Of a DNA stretch of 64,000 nt, positions 16,267 to 25,124 are shown piece by piece. The notes below the pieces were generated by a model. It was given only the letters and a program-made list of their open reading frames with translations, had not been told where the DNA came from and did not search any database. The first letter of the stretch is position 1; each line of letters starts with the position of its first letter. Source of the stretch: Lentzea aerocolonigenes (GTDB lineage: Bacteria; Actinomycetota; Actinomycetes; Mycobacteriales; Pseudonocardiaceae); assembly GCF_000974445.1 (NCBI RefSeq), contig NZ_BBOJ01000005.1, positions 348,937 to 412,936 on the forward strand, in the 5' to 3' direction. The position numbers and the translations under genes were made by a program.

Positions 16267-17208
16267 ATGTGTGAGGCGGCCGTGAATGCTGTGCGTGATG
16301 CCGTGGTGGCGTCGACCTATGTCTCGGTGGGCGCGTTGTTCGGCGTCGAGCTGGTCGGGTGGGAACCGCTCTCCCTGGGCGTGACGGGAAGGGCGTACAA
16401 GGTCACCGATGGCCACGACGACTATGTGTTGAAGGAAGTAGCCGACGAGCCGGGTGTGAGCTTTGAGCTCGCCTGGCTGCGCGACCTCACCGGAAACCCC
16501 GATGTCCGCACGCCCGTACCGCTGGAGCGGGCAGACGGTGGCCTGATGCCGGTGTCGCGGGGTGGCCGGAAGTGGACGCTGTCGCGCTGGGTCCCAGGAC
16601 GTGCCAGTGCCTTGGAGACCGAACAGCTCCTGACCGCCTACGCACGTGTGCTGACGGCATTGCAGCGCACCGAGCTGTCGAAGTCGACCACGCGCGTGAT
16701 GGGCTCGGCCCGCCGCTATGACTCCACCTACTTCGACAACGCCGCGGGCATCGTCACTCACGCCGTGGGGGACGTGCTGGGAGGTGGGGAGTTCGGTTCC
16801 CTGTGGCGGGCGATGATGCGCGCCGAAGAAGTCTTGGAGAGCCTGGACAAGATCCCCGGCGAAATCGGTCCTGTGCACGCCGACGTCCATGAGGATCACC
16901 TGATGTTCGACGAGGCGGCTGGATCAGTCGGGGTGGTGGACTTCGCACGCTGTGGCGTCGGGGTCCGCGGACTCGATGTAGCGATGGTTGCGCACTATCT
17001 GCCCGACGAACTGCACGACGAACTCCGCTTGCAGTACACCACGCACGGCGGCAGCGCCGCAGGACTGGACGGCGACGAGTGGCCGAGCCTGCTCCTGCTC
17101 GCCGCCGTCGACAATCTCGCGACACTGACGACGAAGTCCCCCACCCGAGAGATGCTCCTTTCCGGGGTACCGGATCTCCTGCACTGTGTTCACAACGCGT
17201 TGAACTGA
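16267..17208 (+). CDS. APH-family kinase (aminoglycoside phosphotransferase-like)
   Basis: 313 residues from ATG 16267 (acgggg adjacent; the in-frame start at 16207 gives an implausible Trp-rich extension). Protein-kinase-like fold: nucleotide loop SLGVTGRAYKVTD, VLKEV lysine, catalytic loop VHADVHEDHLMFD (HxDxxxxx with His replacing Asn) and metal-binding GVVDFARCGVGVRGLD. The catalytic Asp and the second DFxxxx Asp are present; the usual Asn of HGDxxxxN is not, so activity may differ. Substrate unknown; resistance cannot be claimed. Cargo gene between phage relics. Confidence 0.7.
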   Translation: MCEAAVNAVRDAVVASTYVSVGALFGVELVGWEPLSLGVTGRAYKVTDGHDDYVLKEVADEPGVSFELAWLRDLTGNPDVRTPVPLERADGGLMPVSRGGRKWTLSRWVPGRASALETEQLLTAYARVLTALQRTELSKSTTRVMGSARRYDSTYFDNAAGIVTHAVGDVLGGGEFGSLWRAMMRAEEVLESLDKIPGEIGPVHADVHEDHLMFDEAAGSVGVVDFARCGVGVRGLDVAMVAHYLPDELHDELRLQYTTHGGSAAGLDGDEWPSLLLLAAVDNLATLTTKSPTREMLLSGVPDLLHCVHNALN

Positions 17209-17212
17209 ATTG

Positions 17213-17562
17213 CTAGGTGCCCGAGCTGCGGCCCGGCGAAGGGATGGCGGCGCGGCGCGAGATGGCGCAGCGGGCGCCTGCGATCAGTCGGCCGAGACGG
17301 CTTCGCAAACGTTCACTCCTCTCCGTTGTCGGTGGCGGCATGTTGACGCAGAGGACCGCGGCGGCGGCTCGGCCGTCGAGGTACTTGTCTCCGATGTGCA
17401 TCAGGAGCGCGGCCGTGAGGAACGGTTCCTTGTCCTCGCGGGACTTGAAGCACAGGGCGAACCAGGACTCGGAGTCGGTGGCGGGGCGGAAACGTTCGTC
17501 CTGGCGCTTGGTGCGTTCGCGGAACCGATCGCGAGTGCGTCAGTGAATCGTTCGCGGTACAT
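17213..17562 (-). pseudogene. Decayed phage/ICE protein gene, N-terminal frameshift
   Basis: The leftward frame reads ERTKRQDERFRPATDSESWF, ALCFKSREDKEPFLTAALLM, then GDKYLDGRAAA and LPPP-type residues, matching a small hypothetical family common in actinobacterial phages and ICEs (arginine-rich start, 'REQKEAFL..', 'GDKYLDG'). That frame has no start codon before an upstream TGA. A start exists one frame over (ATG 17562, MYRERFTDALA), so a single indel near 17525 has disabled it. An internal ATG (MHIGDKYLDG) would give only 62 residues. Function unknown. Confidence 0.5.
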
Positions 17563-17591
17563 GATCAGTGGTCATGTGTGCGCGGGAGTGG

Positions 17592-18551
17592 TCAAATGCG
17601 CGCGGAAGCCACAACGCGCGAATCGGTGGCAGGGCGACTCGCGGCTAGATAGTCATCACCGTTCCAGCGGTAGTTGCTGACCTGGACCGGCTGGCCGAAC
17701 GTCGGCGCGTGCACCATCTTGCCGGCACCGATGTACAGGCCGACGTGGTGGACGTTGCGCGGTGTGCCGTAGAGGACCAGATCTCCAGGCATGAGTGGCT
17801 GCCCGCTGGGGACCAGCGGTCCGGCGTTGTAGAGGTCCTGGGTGTGCCGGTGAATATGGATTCCTGCGGCGGCGTAAGCGGCCTTGGTGAGACCGGAACA
17901 GTCCCAACCAACTTCCCCGTTACCGCCCCACACGTAGGGTTCGCCGAGTTGCTCACAGGCGAACTTGATAGCGATGGCTGTGGCGGTACTGGGCGCCTGG
18001 ATGTTGTTGCAGTCGCCGGTGCCGACCAGGGTGTCGCTGTATTTCTTGGCTTGTGCAAGGACTTCGTCGACGTACCAGTCGGCGTGGTTGTAGGCGAAGA
18101 TCGCCTTGCGTAGGTCCTTGGGTGCTCCCGAGTCGCAGAGGTAGTAGGCCGCTGCGTAGATCGCGTCATGCGGGTTGTACCGGGATGGTGGTGTGGCGCC
18201 GCCTGGGGGCAATGAGTGGCGGGCGACGACGCCGTCGAATGTGGACTGCAAGAACTGCATAGGCCCACCGGCACCGGCGTAGTTTTCTCCGCTGGAGACC
18301 CCCGGCAGCGGTGACCGGCCGTGGTTGGTTTCGACCTTGCCTATGGCGGCGAGGATCGACCAGTCCAGGCCGGGGCACACGCTCGTGGCTTGCCGGTAGA
18401 GGGTGAGATAGTCAGCGGGGATGTCGGCGAGTGCTGCCTGGCTGGGTTGGGTGCTGCTGCCGAAGAGGGCCTTGACGACGGCTTGGCCGACACCGCCGAT
18501 GAGGATGGGGACGGCGATGATGGCCGCGACAGCGGCAACGGCGATCTTCAT
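17592..18551 (-). CDS. Bifunctional lysozyme-like / NlpC-P60 peptidoglycan hydrolase (T4SS VirB1 role)
   Basis: 319 residues. N-terminal membrane anchor or signal (IAVAAVAAIIAVPILIGG, 3-20). Residues about 45-165 form a lysozyme-like transglycosylase domain with a likely catalytic Glu in AAIGKVETNHG and GAGGPMQFLQSTF. Residues about 195-310 are NlpC/P60 with catalytic Cys in GWDCSGL (about 215), His in VHHVGLYIG and a third residue in MVHAP. Such two-domain hydrolases open the cell wall for Gram-positive conjugation machines. It is the last gene of the leftward transfer operon, 4 bp after the replication-relaxation gene stop. Confidence 0.85.
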   Translation of the reverse strand: MKIAVAAVAAIIAVPILIGGVGQAVVKALFGSSTQPSQAALADIPADYLTLYRQATSVCPGLDWSILAAIGKVETNHGRSPLPGVSSGENYAGAGGPMQFLQSTFDGVVARHSLPPGGATPPSRYNPHDAIYAAAYYLCDSGAPKDLRKAIFAYNHADWYVDEVLAQAKKYSDTLVGTGDCNNIQAPSTATAIAIKFACEQLGEPYVWGGNGEVGWDCSGLTKAAYAAAGIHIHRHTQDLYNAGPLVPSGQPLMPGDLVLYGTPRNVHHVGLYIGAGKMVHAPTFGQPVQVSNYRWNGDDYLAASRPATDSRVVASARI

Positions 18552-18555
18552 GGGG

Positions 18556-19599
18556 TCACCTCCGGAAGCGGCTGGTGGGAAGCGGTGGTGGAAGCGGGTC
18601 GGGCGCGGCCAGTTCCGCAGGGGTCTGCTGGGCCTGGGCGGAGGTCGAGGATGGCGTCGCAGTGAGTGGGTCGGCGTGGGGCCACAGCTGCGCGAGCTCG
18701 ACGAGGCGCAGTCGGCCGGGCCGTTGCGATGCTGGACCGGAGATCGGCAGCCACCGCGCGACGGCGGGGTTGTTCTCGCCGGCCACGCCCGCGACGTTCG
18801 CGGCGCTGGTGGCCACAGGTACGAGCGCTGGGCGGTCCAACTGGGACAGGGCGTCGGCGAGTGCTCGACGTGCTGTGGTTTCGCGGCGGCTGGTGGGCAG
18901 CCACATCAGGACGGGTGTGGTGATTCCTGTTGCGGTGGCGAGCTTTTCGTAGCCGTGCAGCTTGCGGCCGAGCTTGCCGAGGTCCTCGGTGCCGAAGTCG
19001 AATTCGAGGAAGAACTCGATCTGGTGGCCGTCTTCGCGCCAGCGGCCGTAGGCGTCGGGGCGGACCATGTCGCCGAAGAGCCGGCCGCAGCGTAGCTCGG
19101 ACCACCACGCGGTCAGTCGGCCGCGGGCACTGGGCTTCCGGCTCAGTGCGACGAGGCCGGTGAAGAAGCCGTTGACGCCTACAGTGTGCGCGAGGCGCAG
19201 GGAGTGGGCGATGCCGATGGCGTCTTCGTGGCGATAGCCGAGTTGTTTCGGGTCGAGACCGTCCTCGTAGGCGAGCGCCACGGAGCCGGCGATGTCGAGC
19301 ACGTAGTGCATCGGCGCAGTGCCGGAGCTGACGAACGGCTGAAAGCGGTCGACGACGCGCCACTTGAACAGGTCGAGCAGGCGGTGGTTGGCCGCGCGCA
19401 TGGTCGGGTAGCAGAGCTCGACGATCTGCTGGGTGGTGAAGACCTTGTGTTCGTGCAGCATCCGGGCCAGCCACCGGTCCCGAAGGGTGAGCCGCCCGGC
19501 GAGCCGGGTGTGGTGCTCCCCGGTGGTGGCCGCCCGCGGTGTGGGGCGCTGGGGCATGTGCCCGCGCAATGCCCTTTGAGGCGTGGGATTCGAGATCAC
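18556..19599 (-). CDS. Replication-relaxation family protein (MobC-like accessory factor)
   Basis: 347 residues from GTG 19599, chosen because ggaggt lies 8 nt upstream; an ATG at 19557 is less well placed. The N-terminal part is a winged-helix region (LTLRDRWLARMLHEHKVFTT, then IVELCYPTMRAANHRLLDLF) and the rest an alpha/beta domain with IEFFLEFDFGTEDLGKLGRK, matching Pfam Replic_Relax. These proteins accompany actinobacterial conjugative systems and are thought to assist DNA processing at the origin of transfer. C-terminal 60 residues are Pro/Ala-rich. Located between the coupling ATPase and the cell-wall hydrolase in the transfer operon. Confidence 0.8.
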   Translation of the reverse strand: MISNPTPQRALRGHMPQRPTPRAATTGEHHTRLAGRLTLRDRWLARMLHEHKVFTTQQIVELCYPTMRAANHRLLDLFKWRVVDRFQPFVSSGTAPMHYVLDIAGSVALAYEDGLDPKQLGYRHEDAIGIAHSLRLAHTVGVNGFFTGLVALSRKPSARGRLTAWWSELRCGRLFGDMVRPDAYGRWREDGHQIEFFLEFDFGTEDLGKLGRKLHGYEKLATATGITTPVLMWLPTSRRETTARRALADALSQLDRPALVPVATSAANVAGVAGENNPAVARWLPISGPASQRPGRLRLVELAQLWPHADPLTATPSSTSAQAQQTPAELAAPDPLPPPLPTSRFRR

Positions 19600-19726
19600 G
19601 GGTAAGCACCTCCCAGGCGTTGGCCGGAATGAGGGAAGGTGAAGCGCAACGCATGCGGGGATCACCGGAGCGGACGTGCGCAATAGGTGAGCCCGCATGC
19701 GTTTAGGGAGAACGAGATCTGCCGAG

Positions 19727-22270
19727 TCAGGCCGCGAGGCGCGGGTCCACAGTGGGCTGATCCGCGCGGCGTGTTGCGGCGTCAGCGTCGGTGACGGGTG
19801 GGCGTGTGTTGACCCTGGCTGCTTTGCGGATTGCCTTGGCACGTCCGGGAATCGCGGGCGGGAGCTTCTCGGTCACCGCGGTGAAGGGTGGTGCTTCCTC
19901 GCCGCCCAGGACGAGCCGGGCTGCGACGTGGTAGACGCCGAGGTTGGACAGGTCGTGATCAGAAAGTCGCGGCATGGTGTGCCGTGCCAGGCGTTTGGCG
20001 TCCTCGGGGCTGGCGTTGAAGAAGATCTTTGATCGGGCGTTGGTGCTGATGCCCTCTTCGAGCTCCTTCGGTAGCTGCCCGAGGTACTGGTGCGCCAACG
20101 CCATGGAGAGCCGGTAGCCGCGGGCCTCGGCCAGCATGTCCTCCAACGGATAGGCCAAGTTCAAGAAGTTGTGGCACTCGTCCACGTACAGCCCGCAGTC
20201 ACGGCGTTGACGCTGCGGGACGCGAGCTCGGCGAGTCGCGGCCTGCCAGGTGCGCGCCACGACGATGGAGCCGACCAGCCGCGCGGTTTCCATCCCCAGA
20301 GCGTCGCGAGCGATGCGCACCAGGCAGATTCCGCCGGTGTTGAGCACCTCGTCCATGTCCACTGTGGACTGGCCACCGGCGATGGCCGCACGGACGAAGG
20401 GACGCAAGAGGAATCCACGGACCTTGTTCATCAGCGGCGCGATCACTTGCGCACGGTTGGCTTCGGACAGGTCGTCGTACCAGGACCAGAAGCCCTTGAG
20501 GACCTCGTCGTCGATCTGACCGCAGACCCGCTGCCGGAACGCCGGCACGGTCAGCAGCTTGGGCAGATCGACCAGCGTCGGCGTACCCGGCATCGCGGTC
20601 AGCGTGAGCAGCCCCGCCCGCAGGATGTCGTCGGTGCGCGGGCCCCACGAGGAGGCATAGACCCGCGCGAAGATGCTCACGAGGTTGTCGACCGCGCGGG
20701 CCTTGTCCGCACCCTCCAGGGGGTTGAGCACTGGGGGACGGGTTCGGGAGTCGGCGTCGAAGAGCACGACCTTCTCGCCGAGCTCCTCGGGCAGGCGCAT
20801 GAGGATGTCGGAGACGAGGTCTCCCTTGGGGTCGACCACGACGACGCCGCGGCCGGCCTCGGCATCGGCCAGGATCATCCGGGCCATCAGCTCGGACTTG
20901 CCGGAGCCGGTGGCGCCGAGGATGTGCAGGTGGTGGCGGGCGTCGGCGACGTGCAGGCCGACCGGGCGGGAGTGCCCGGAGTCCGACAGCCCGAGCGGTT
21001 TGATCTGATCACCGGTCGTAGCGATGCCCGGCGGGGGCGGCACGGCCTTCGCTCCGGCCCGCTGCAGGCCGGGAATCGACTCGTCGATCGGCAGGTGCGC
21101 GATCGCGGCCAGTTCCGGGATCGAGAGCAGGTCACCCTTGCCGAGGCGACGTTCGGCCAGGACCTGGACCGGATTGCGGCGCAGCCGGACCCGGCGGTAG
21201 TAGTTGTGCTCGGAGTAGGCCGCGAACGCCGAGGCGATCGCGTGCCCGCGGCCCCGCAGCACCTCCCGTATCGCCTGGACCTCGCCCGCGGTGGCGTCCT
21301 CGGGCACGGTGGTGGCCACGGCGTAGCGGATGCGGGTCTCGAACTGGTTCGCCCGCAGCTTCTCGACCACAGCACGGTCCTCGGCGGCGTACTCCAGACT
21401 GGTCTGCCGATCCAGCTGCGGTATCCGCGTGCTGGTCGACGCCTTCGGGGTCTTGCCCGGCGTGATGACATCGAGCAACCGGCCGACCAGGTGGACCGAG
21501 CCGCCCTCGTGCACCCGCCGCGCCGCGCGGCGCGCCTTGGTCACTCGGTGGCCGGTGACCGGGCGGGCAAGGATCTGCACGCAGGCGCGCTCGTGAGGGC
21601 CGAGGCCGACCGGTGCGCCGAGCATCGCCCGGATCGGGTCTGCTGGGTGCTCGGTGCGGATCGGCAGGGCCTCCGAACGCGCCAGCCGCAGCTCGCCGCC
21701 GACCGCTTCGACGCGCCGGCCCGGTGTTGCCCTGGTCGGGATCGGGGACTTGGCGGGGGTGGTGCGGGTGTGCGCGCCAGGCCAGGCGGCCTCGATCGCG
21801 CGCTCGACCATGCCGGGTGGCACCAGGCCCGGCACCCACAGACGGATCTGCACGCCGTCGTCGGTGAAGGTCAGCTCGAAGGCCAGGTGCGGCTGCCCGC
21901 CGAAGCGGCGCAGCCAGCCGGGCCGCAGCAGGCCGACGAGGTTGGACCACACGGTGATCGCGCCCGTGGGGTCGACCGTGGGCGGCGCGAGGACGGTGAT
22001 CAGACGGGCGTCGGTCATCAGGCGCTGGTGGTAGCGGCGGTGCCACCGGCGCCGCGCGATGACCGCGGCGGTGACGGCGACCGCGAGCATCGGCCCGATG
22101 ATCGGACCCCACGTGAGGGCGAGGTCGCGCAGGTGCGCCAGGACATTGTGGAACGCACCGAGCGGGTCACGCAGGTAGTCGCCGATCGGTGAGGCGAGGA
22201 CCTCCGCCGTTCGCTCGACGCGCGGGGACGGGGCGGTGGACAGGGGTGTGGTGGTGATTGGCCAGGACAT
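19727..22270 (-). CDS. Type IV coupling ATPase (VirD4/TraG-like)
   Basis: 847 residues from ATG 22270 (gagaggt upstream). One transmembrane segment near residues 50-70 (IIGPMLAVAVTAAVIA). Walker A GATGSGKS at about 453-460, Walker B with GLYVDECHNF near 693, and a TraM-recognition-like motif region (LAHQYLGQLP) shortly after, as in type IV secretory system conjugative DNA transfer proteins. The N-terminal about 400 residues are a domain typical of the large actinobacterial members. It would recruit the DNA-relaxase complex to the channel at the membrane and drive DNA through. A partner relaxase is not visible in the window. Confidence 0.9.
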   Translation of the reverse strand: MSWPITTTPLSTAPSPRVERTAEVLASPIGDYLRDPLGAFHNVLAHLRDLALTWGPIIGPMLAVAVTAAVIARRRWHRRYHQRLMTDARLITVLAPPTVDPTGAITVWSNLVGLLRPGWLRRFGGQPHLAFELTFTDDGVQIRLWVPGLVPPGMVERAIEAAWPGAHTRTTPAKSPIPTRATPGRRVEAVGGELRLARSEALPIRTEHPADPIRAMLGAPVGLGPHERACVQILARPVTGHRVTKARRAARRVHEGGSVHLVGRLLDVITPGKTPKASTSTRIPQLDRQTSLEYAAEDRAVVEKLRANQFETRIRYAVATTVPEDATAGEVQAIREVLRGRGHAIASAFAAYSEHNYYRRVRLRRNPVQVLAERRLGKGDLLSIPELAAIAHLPIDESIPGLQRAGAKAVPPPPGIATTGDQIKPLGLSDSGHSRPVGLHVADARHHLHILGATGSGKSELMARMILADAEAGRGVVVVDPKGDLVSDILMRLPEELGEKVVLFDADSRTRPPVLNPLEGADKARAVDNLVSIFARVYASSWGPRTDDILRAGLLTLTAMPGTPTLVDLPKLLTVPAFRQRVCGQIDDEVLKGFWSWYDDLSEANRAQVIAPLMNKVRGFLLRPFVRAAIAGGQSTVDMDEVLNTGGICLVRIARDALGMETARLVGSIVVARTWQAATRRARVPQRQRRDCGLYVDECHNFLNLAYPLEDMLAEARGYRLSMALAHQYLGQLPKELEEGISTNARSKIFFNASPEDAKRLARHTMPRLSDHDLSNLGVYHVAARLVLGGEEAPPFTAVTEKLPPAIPGRAKAIRKAARVNTRPPVTDADAATRRADQPTVDPRLAA

Positions 22271-22317
22271 CGGGTACCTCTCATGCAAAGCGTCGATGGG
22301 ACGGGCGTGAGCTGCGG

Positions 22318-23163
22318 TCAGGCCGCTCGTGGCTGGTCGCCCCGTGCCGGGCGGGGCTCGACCGTGGGCGGTTGGCTGTGGTCGGGGCGGGTGTTGTCGA
22401 CGACGAGCCGCAGGTGCCGGCGGCCTCGGCGGGCGGAGCGTTCGGCGTCGACCTCGGCTTGCCACTCCGAGAACCGGCGTCCGGCCAGCCGCTTGAGGTA
22501 GGCGGGAATGCGGTTGGCCGGTACCCCGACCAGCCGCGGGCCCAGGACCGCGAGCAGGTCGCTGGCTTCCTGCGAGGCCCAGCCCGCCTCGGCGATCGCG
22601 GACTCGTCGGGAAACACATCCGCGACCCGGTCGACGGCGGGATCCAGCGCGGCATCCTGTGTCCCGCCGTAGGAGTAGACCCACAGAAAATTCGGCGGCG
22701 GGTCAGGCTCGACGAATGTCCGGAATCGGGATACCTCTTTGGTGTAGGCGTAGAAATTTGTGTCGGGGCGTGCCCGGCAGATATCCAGCCATGCTTGCAG
22801 GTATGCGTCGGAGAAGAAATCGCCGCTGTCGTGGATTCTGATCCAGGCGCCGCGGAACTTGGTCGCGCCGAGTTCGGTGACTATCGCGGCCTGCCAGCCG
22901 GTCAGGTCGTCGAGGACGTACGCCAGGTTCGCTTGGTGTTTGGCGCGGACGACCGGCCAGGTGTAGGTGCCGTGCCGGGCGTAGCACGCTTGGGCGCAGA
23001 TTCCGGCGCTGGGACAGGTGTTGTAGGTGCGGCCGTCGGCCAAGCGGCCGGCCCAGGCGGGCAACGACCAGTTCCACACGCCGATCTGGCGCATCTCGCT
23101 GTTTTGTGTCAGGAGCCGAGCGGGTCGGCTGACTGTGGCGGAAATGGGCAGCGACGTAGACAT
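22318..23163 (-). CDS. GP88-like protein with Cys cluster
   Basis: 281 residues from ATG 23163 (aggggat upstream). Matches the phage 'gene product 88' family: KTYNTCPSAG-type motif here TYNTCPSAGICAQACYARHG (Cys 50, 56 and 60), IRIHDSGDFFSDAYLQAW, FYAYTKEVSRF and later VYSYGGTQD. The conserved Cys set suggests an iron-sulfur or zinc site; the fold has been compared with TIM-barrel enzymes, but no reaction is established. C-terminal 60 residues are basic and disordered. Its place inside a conjugation operon between VirB4-like and VirD4-like genes is notable. Confidence 0.75.
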   Translation of the reverse strand: MSTSLPISATVSRPARLLTQNSEMRQIGVWNWSLPAWAGRLADGRTYNTCPSAGICAQACYARHGTYTWPVVRAKHQANLAYVLDDLTGWQAAIVTELGATKFRGAWIRIHDSGDFFSDAYLQAWLDICRARPDTNFYAYTKEVSRFRTFVEPDPPPNFLWVYSYGGTQDAALDPAVDRVADVFPDESAIAEAGWASQEASDLLAVLGPRLVGVPANRIPAYLKRLAGRRFSEWQAEVDAERSARRGRRHLRLVVDNTRPDHSQPPTVEPRPARGDQPRAA

Positions 23164-23219
23164 GGGTATCCCCTGGGTATGATTCGGTATGAATGGATTA
23201 GTTATTGCGATTAAGGTGG

Positions 23220-25124
23220 TTAGGCAGCGTCGAGTTCGATGTGTGACGCGTCGCCTTCGTCGAACGAGTTCGGGATTCCTGCGGTGTCGTCTGCGCCGAG
23301 TTCGACGAAGCCTGAGTTCGTTTCGGAATCCTGAAGAGTTGCGAGGAACTCCGGGGAAGTCGTGACCAGTTCGTGCTCGACTGGCGAGGCGATGGACTGG
23401 AACGCCACGCGCTGCGTTCCGGTCGACAGAAGCCCTTGGCCGCGGTCGGCGGAGAGCAGGAACTGGCGTTCACCCATGGACAGGTCGAAGGTGCGGGTGA
23501 TCTCGTCGATCGCCTGGGAGGCTTGCCGCAGCAGGATCTGCGTTGCTGCGTTGGCCACGACGGCTTTGCCGAGATCGGAACCCAGCACGTCCGCGGTGTC
23601 CTGGGTGGCGACCGTGAGGCCCGCCCACCGCTTGCGGCTCGCCTTGGCCATCCGGAACAGGAACTCGGCACCGGCGGGTTGCTTCATCAGTAGCCACGCC
23701 TCGTCGACCACTACCAGCCTCGGCTTGCGGATGGCAGGGTTGGAGACCTGGCGCCAGACCGCGTCGAGCGTCAGCAGCGTGCCGATCGGCTTGAGCTCGT
23801 CGGCGAGATCCCGCAACGAGAACACCACCAGGTGCCCCTCCGGACGGGTCGACGTCGGACCGGAGAACAACCCGGAGAACGCGCCGGTGACATACGGGTG
23901 CAGCCGCGCCGCGAGCTCCACGCCGGCCGGATCTCCGGCGTCGGCGAGAACCTCGGCGAGATCAGCCAGCAGCGGCGCCGGACGGGTCCAGGTCCGCGGA
24001 TCCGAGGTGATCCCCGCGCGCTGGTAGGTGGCGGTAATTGCCCGGTCCAGCGCCGCCCGTTCTGTCGCTTCGAGCTCGCTGCCCAGCAGCACCGAGATCA
24101 CGGTGTGCAGGAACAGCGACCGGCGGATCAGCGCGTCGCGCGGCGCGGTACGGCGCCCGTCCGGGCGAGTGTGGATCGGCAGGTCCATCGGGTTGAGGCG
24201 GACCTGCTCGGCGCCGAGATGGACATAGGTGCCGCCGACCGCGGCGGCCAGCCGGGCGTACTCGTCCTCAGGGTCGATGACGTGGATCTCGATCCCGCGG
24301 TACAGCGACCGCAGCAACTCCAGCTTCACCAGGTAGCTCTTGCCCGCGCCGGAGCGGCCGAGGATCACGCTGTTGTGGTTGTCCAGGGCGAACCGGTCGT
24401 GGTGCACAAGGCCCTGGCTGCCGATGTTGAAGCCGTAGAGTACGCCGCTCGGCGCGCCGACCGAGGTCGGGTCCGGTGGGGGCAGGTCGGGTGAGGTGAA
24501 CGGGAACGCGGCGGACAACGCCGAGGTGTCGAAGGTGCGGCGCATGCCGACCAGATCGAGGCCCATGGGCAGGCTGGTGATCCAACCCTGCAGGCTCCGG
24601 TAGGTGGTCGGTTTGCAGTCCAGCAGTAGCGACGCCGCCAGCGACCGGATGGCCGAGACCTCGTCGCCGAGGGCTTCCTCGGTGGGGGCGTGCACGGTCA
24701 GATACAGCCCGAGCCTATAGAGCTTGCCCTCACCACGAGCGACCCGTGCGGACAGGTCGTAGGCATCCTCGGTGGCGGCTTCGACGTGCGGGTCGATCAG
24801 CCGTCCTTTCTCGCTCGTATGCCGGCGACCGCTTTCGAGCTTCGCCAGCTGTTTCTTGAGCCGGTTGGCCGCGGTGACCGGGTCGATCGGCTCGATGTGC
24901 AGCGAGACGTCGACCCGTCCGGGGTAGGTCAGCAGCGGCTGCAACCAACCGGGGTGCACCTCGCGCGGGTAGCCGGTGACAGCGAAGGAAGCGACCCATT
25001 CGCCGCCGACTTCAAGCGCGCGTGGGCGTATGGAAACGGCGTCGGGTGTGAAGGCGCTGGCCCGTCCGAGCGGAGGCTGCACGGCCTGGGTCTTGCGGTC
25101 GCGGCGCTTGGTCTTGGTCTTCAT
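23220..25124 (-). CDS. VirB4-like conjugation ATPase
   Basis: 634 residues. N-terminal VirB4 CagE-like region, then Walker A GRSGAGKS at about 258-265 followed by YLVKLELLRSLYRGIEIHVI, and Walker B LVVVDEAWLLM near 473-483; a later motif is LTVATQDTADVL. It energises assembly of the type IV secretion channel at the inner face of the membrane. The start ATG 25124 overlaps the stop of the PrgI-like gene by 4 bases (ATGA), so the two are translationally coupled, the usual VirB3-VirB4 arrangement. C-terminal tail is acidic. Confidence 0.9.
   Translation of the reverse strand: MKTKTKRRDRKTQAVQPPLGRASAFTPDAVSIRPRALEVGGEWVASFAVTGYPREVHPGWLQPLLTYPGRVDVSLHIEPIDPVTAANRLKKQLAKLESGRRHTSEKGRLIDPHVEAATEDAYDLSARVARGEGKLYRLGLYLTVHAPTEEALGDEVSAIRSLAASLLLDCKPTTYRSLQGWITSLPMGLDLVGMRRTFDTSALSAAFPFTSPDLPPPDPTSVGAPSGVLYGFNIGSQGLVHHDRFALDNHNSVILGRSGAGKSYLVKLELLRSLYRGIEIHVIDPEDEYARLAAAVGGTYVHLGAEQVRLNPMDLPIHTRPDGRRTAPRDALIRRSLFLHTVISVLLGSELEATERAALDRAITATYQRAGITSDPRTWTRPAPLLADLAEVLADAGDPAGVELAARLHPYVTGAFSGLFSGPTSTRPEGHLVVFSLRDLADELKPIGTLLTLDAVWRQVSNPAIRKPRLVVVDEAWLLMKQPAGAEFLFRMAKASRKRWAGLTVATQDTADVLGSDLGKAVVANAATQILLRQASQAIDEITRTFDLSMGERQFLLSADRGQGLLSTGTQRVAFQSIASPVEHELVTTSPEFLATLQDSETNSGFVELGADDTAGIPNSFDEGDASHIELDAA

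Noticed and set aside
20090-22192. 700-codon rightward frame opposite the VirD4-like gene
   Set aside because: Low-complexity Arg/Gly/Asp-rich translation, no ribosome-binding site; shadow of the coupling ATPase.
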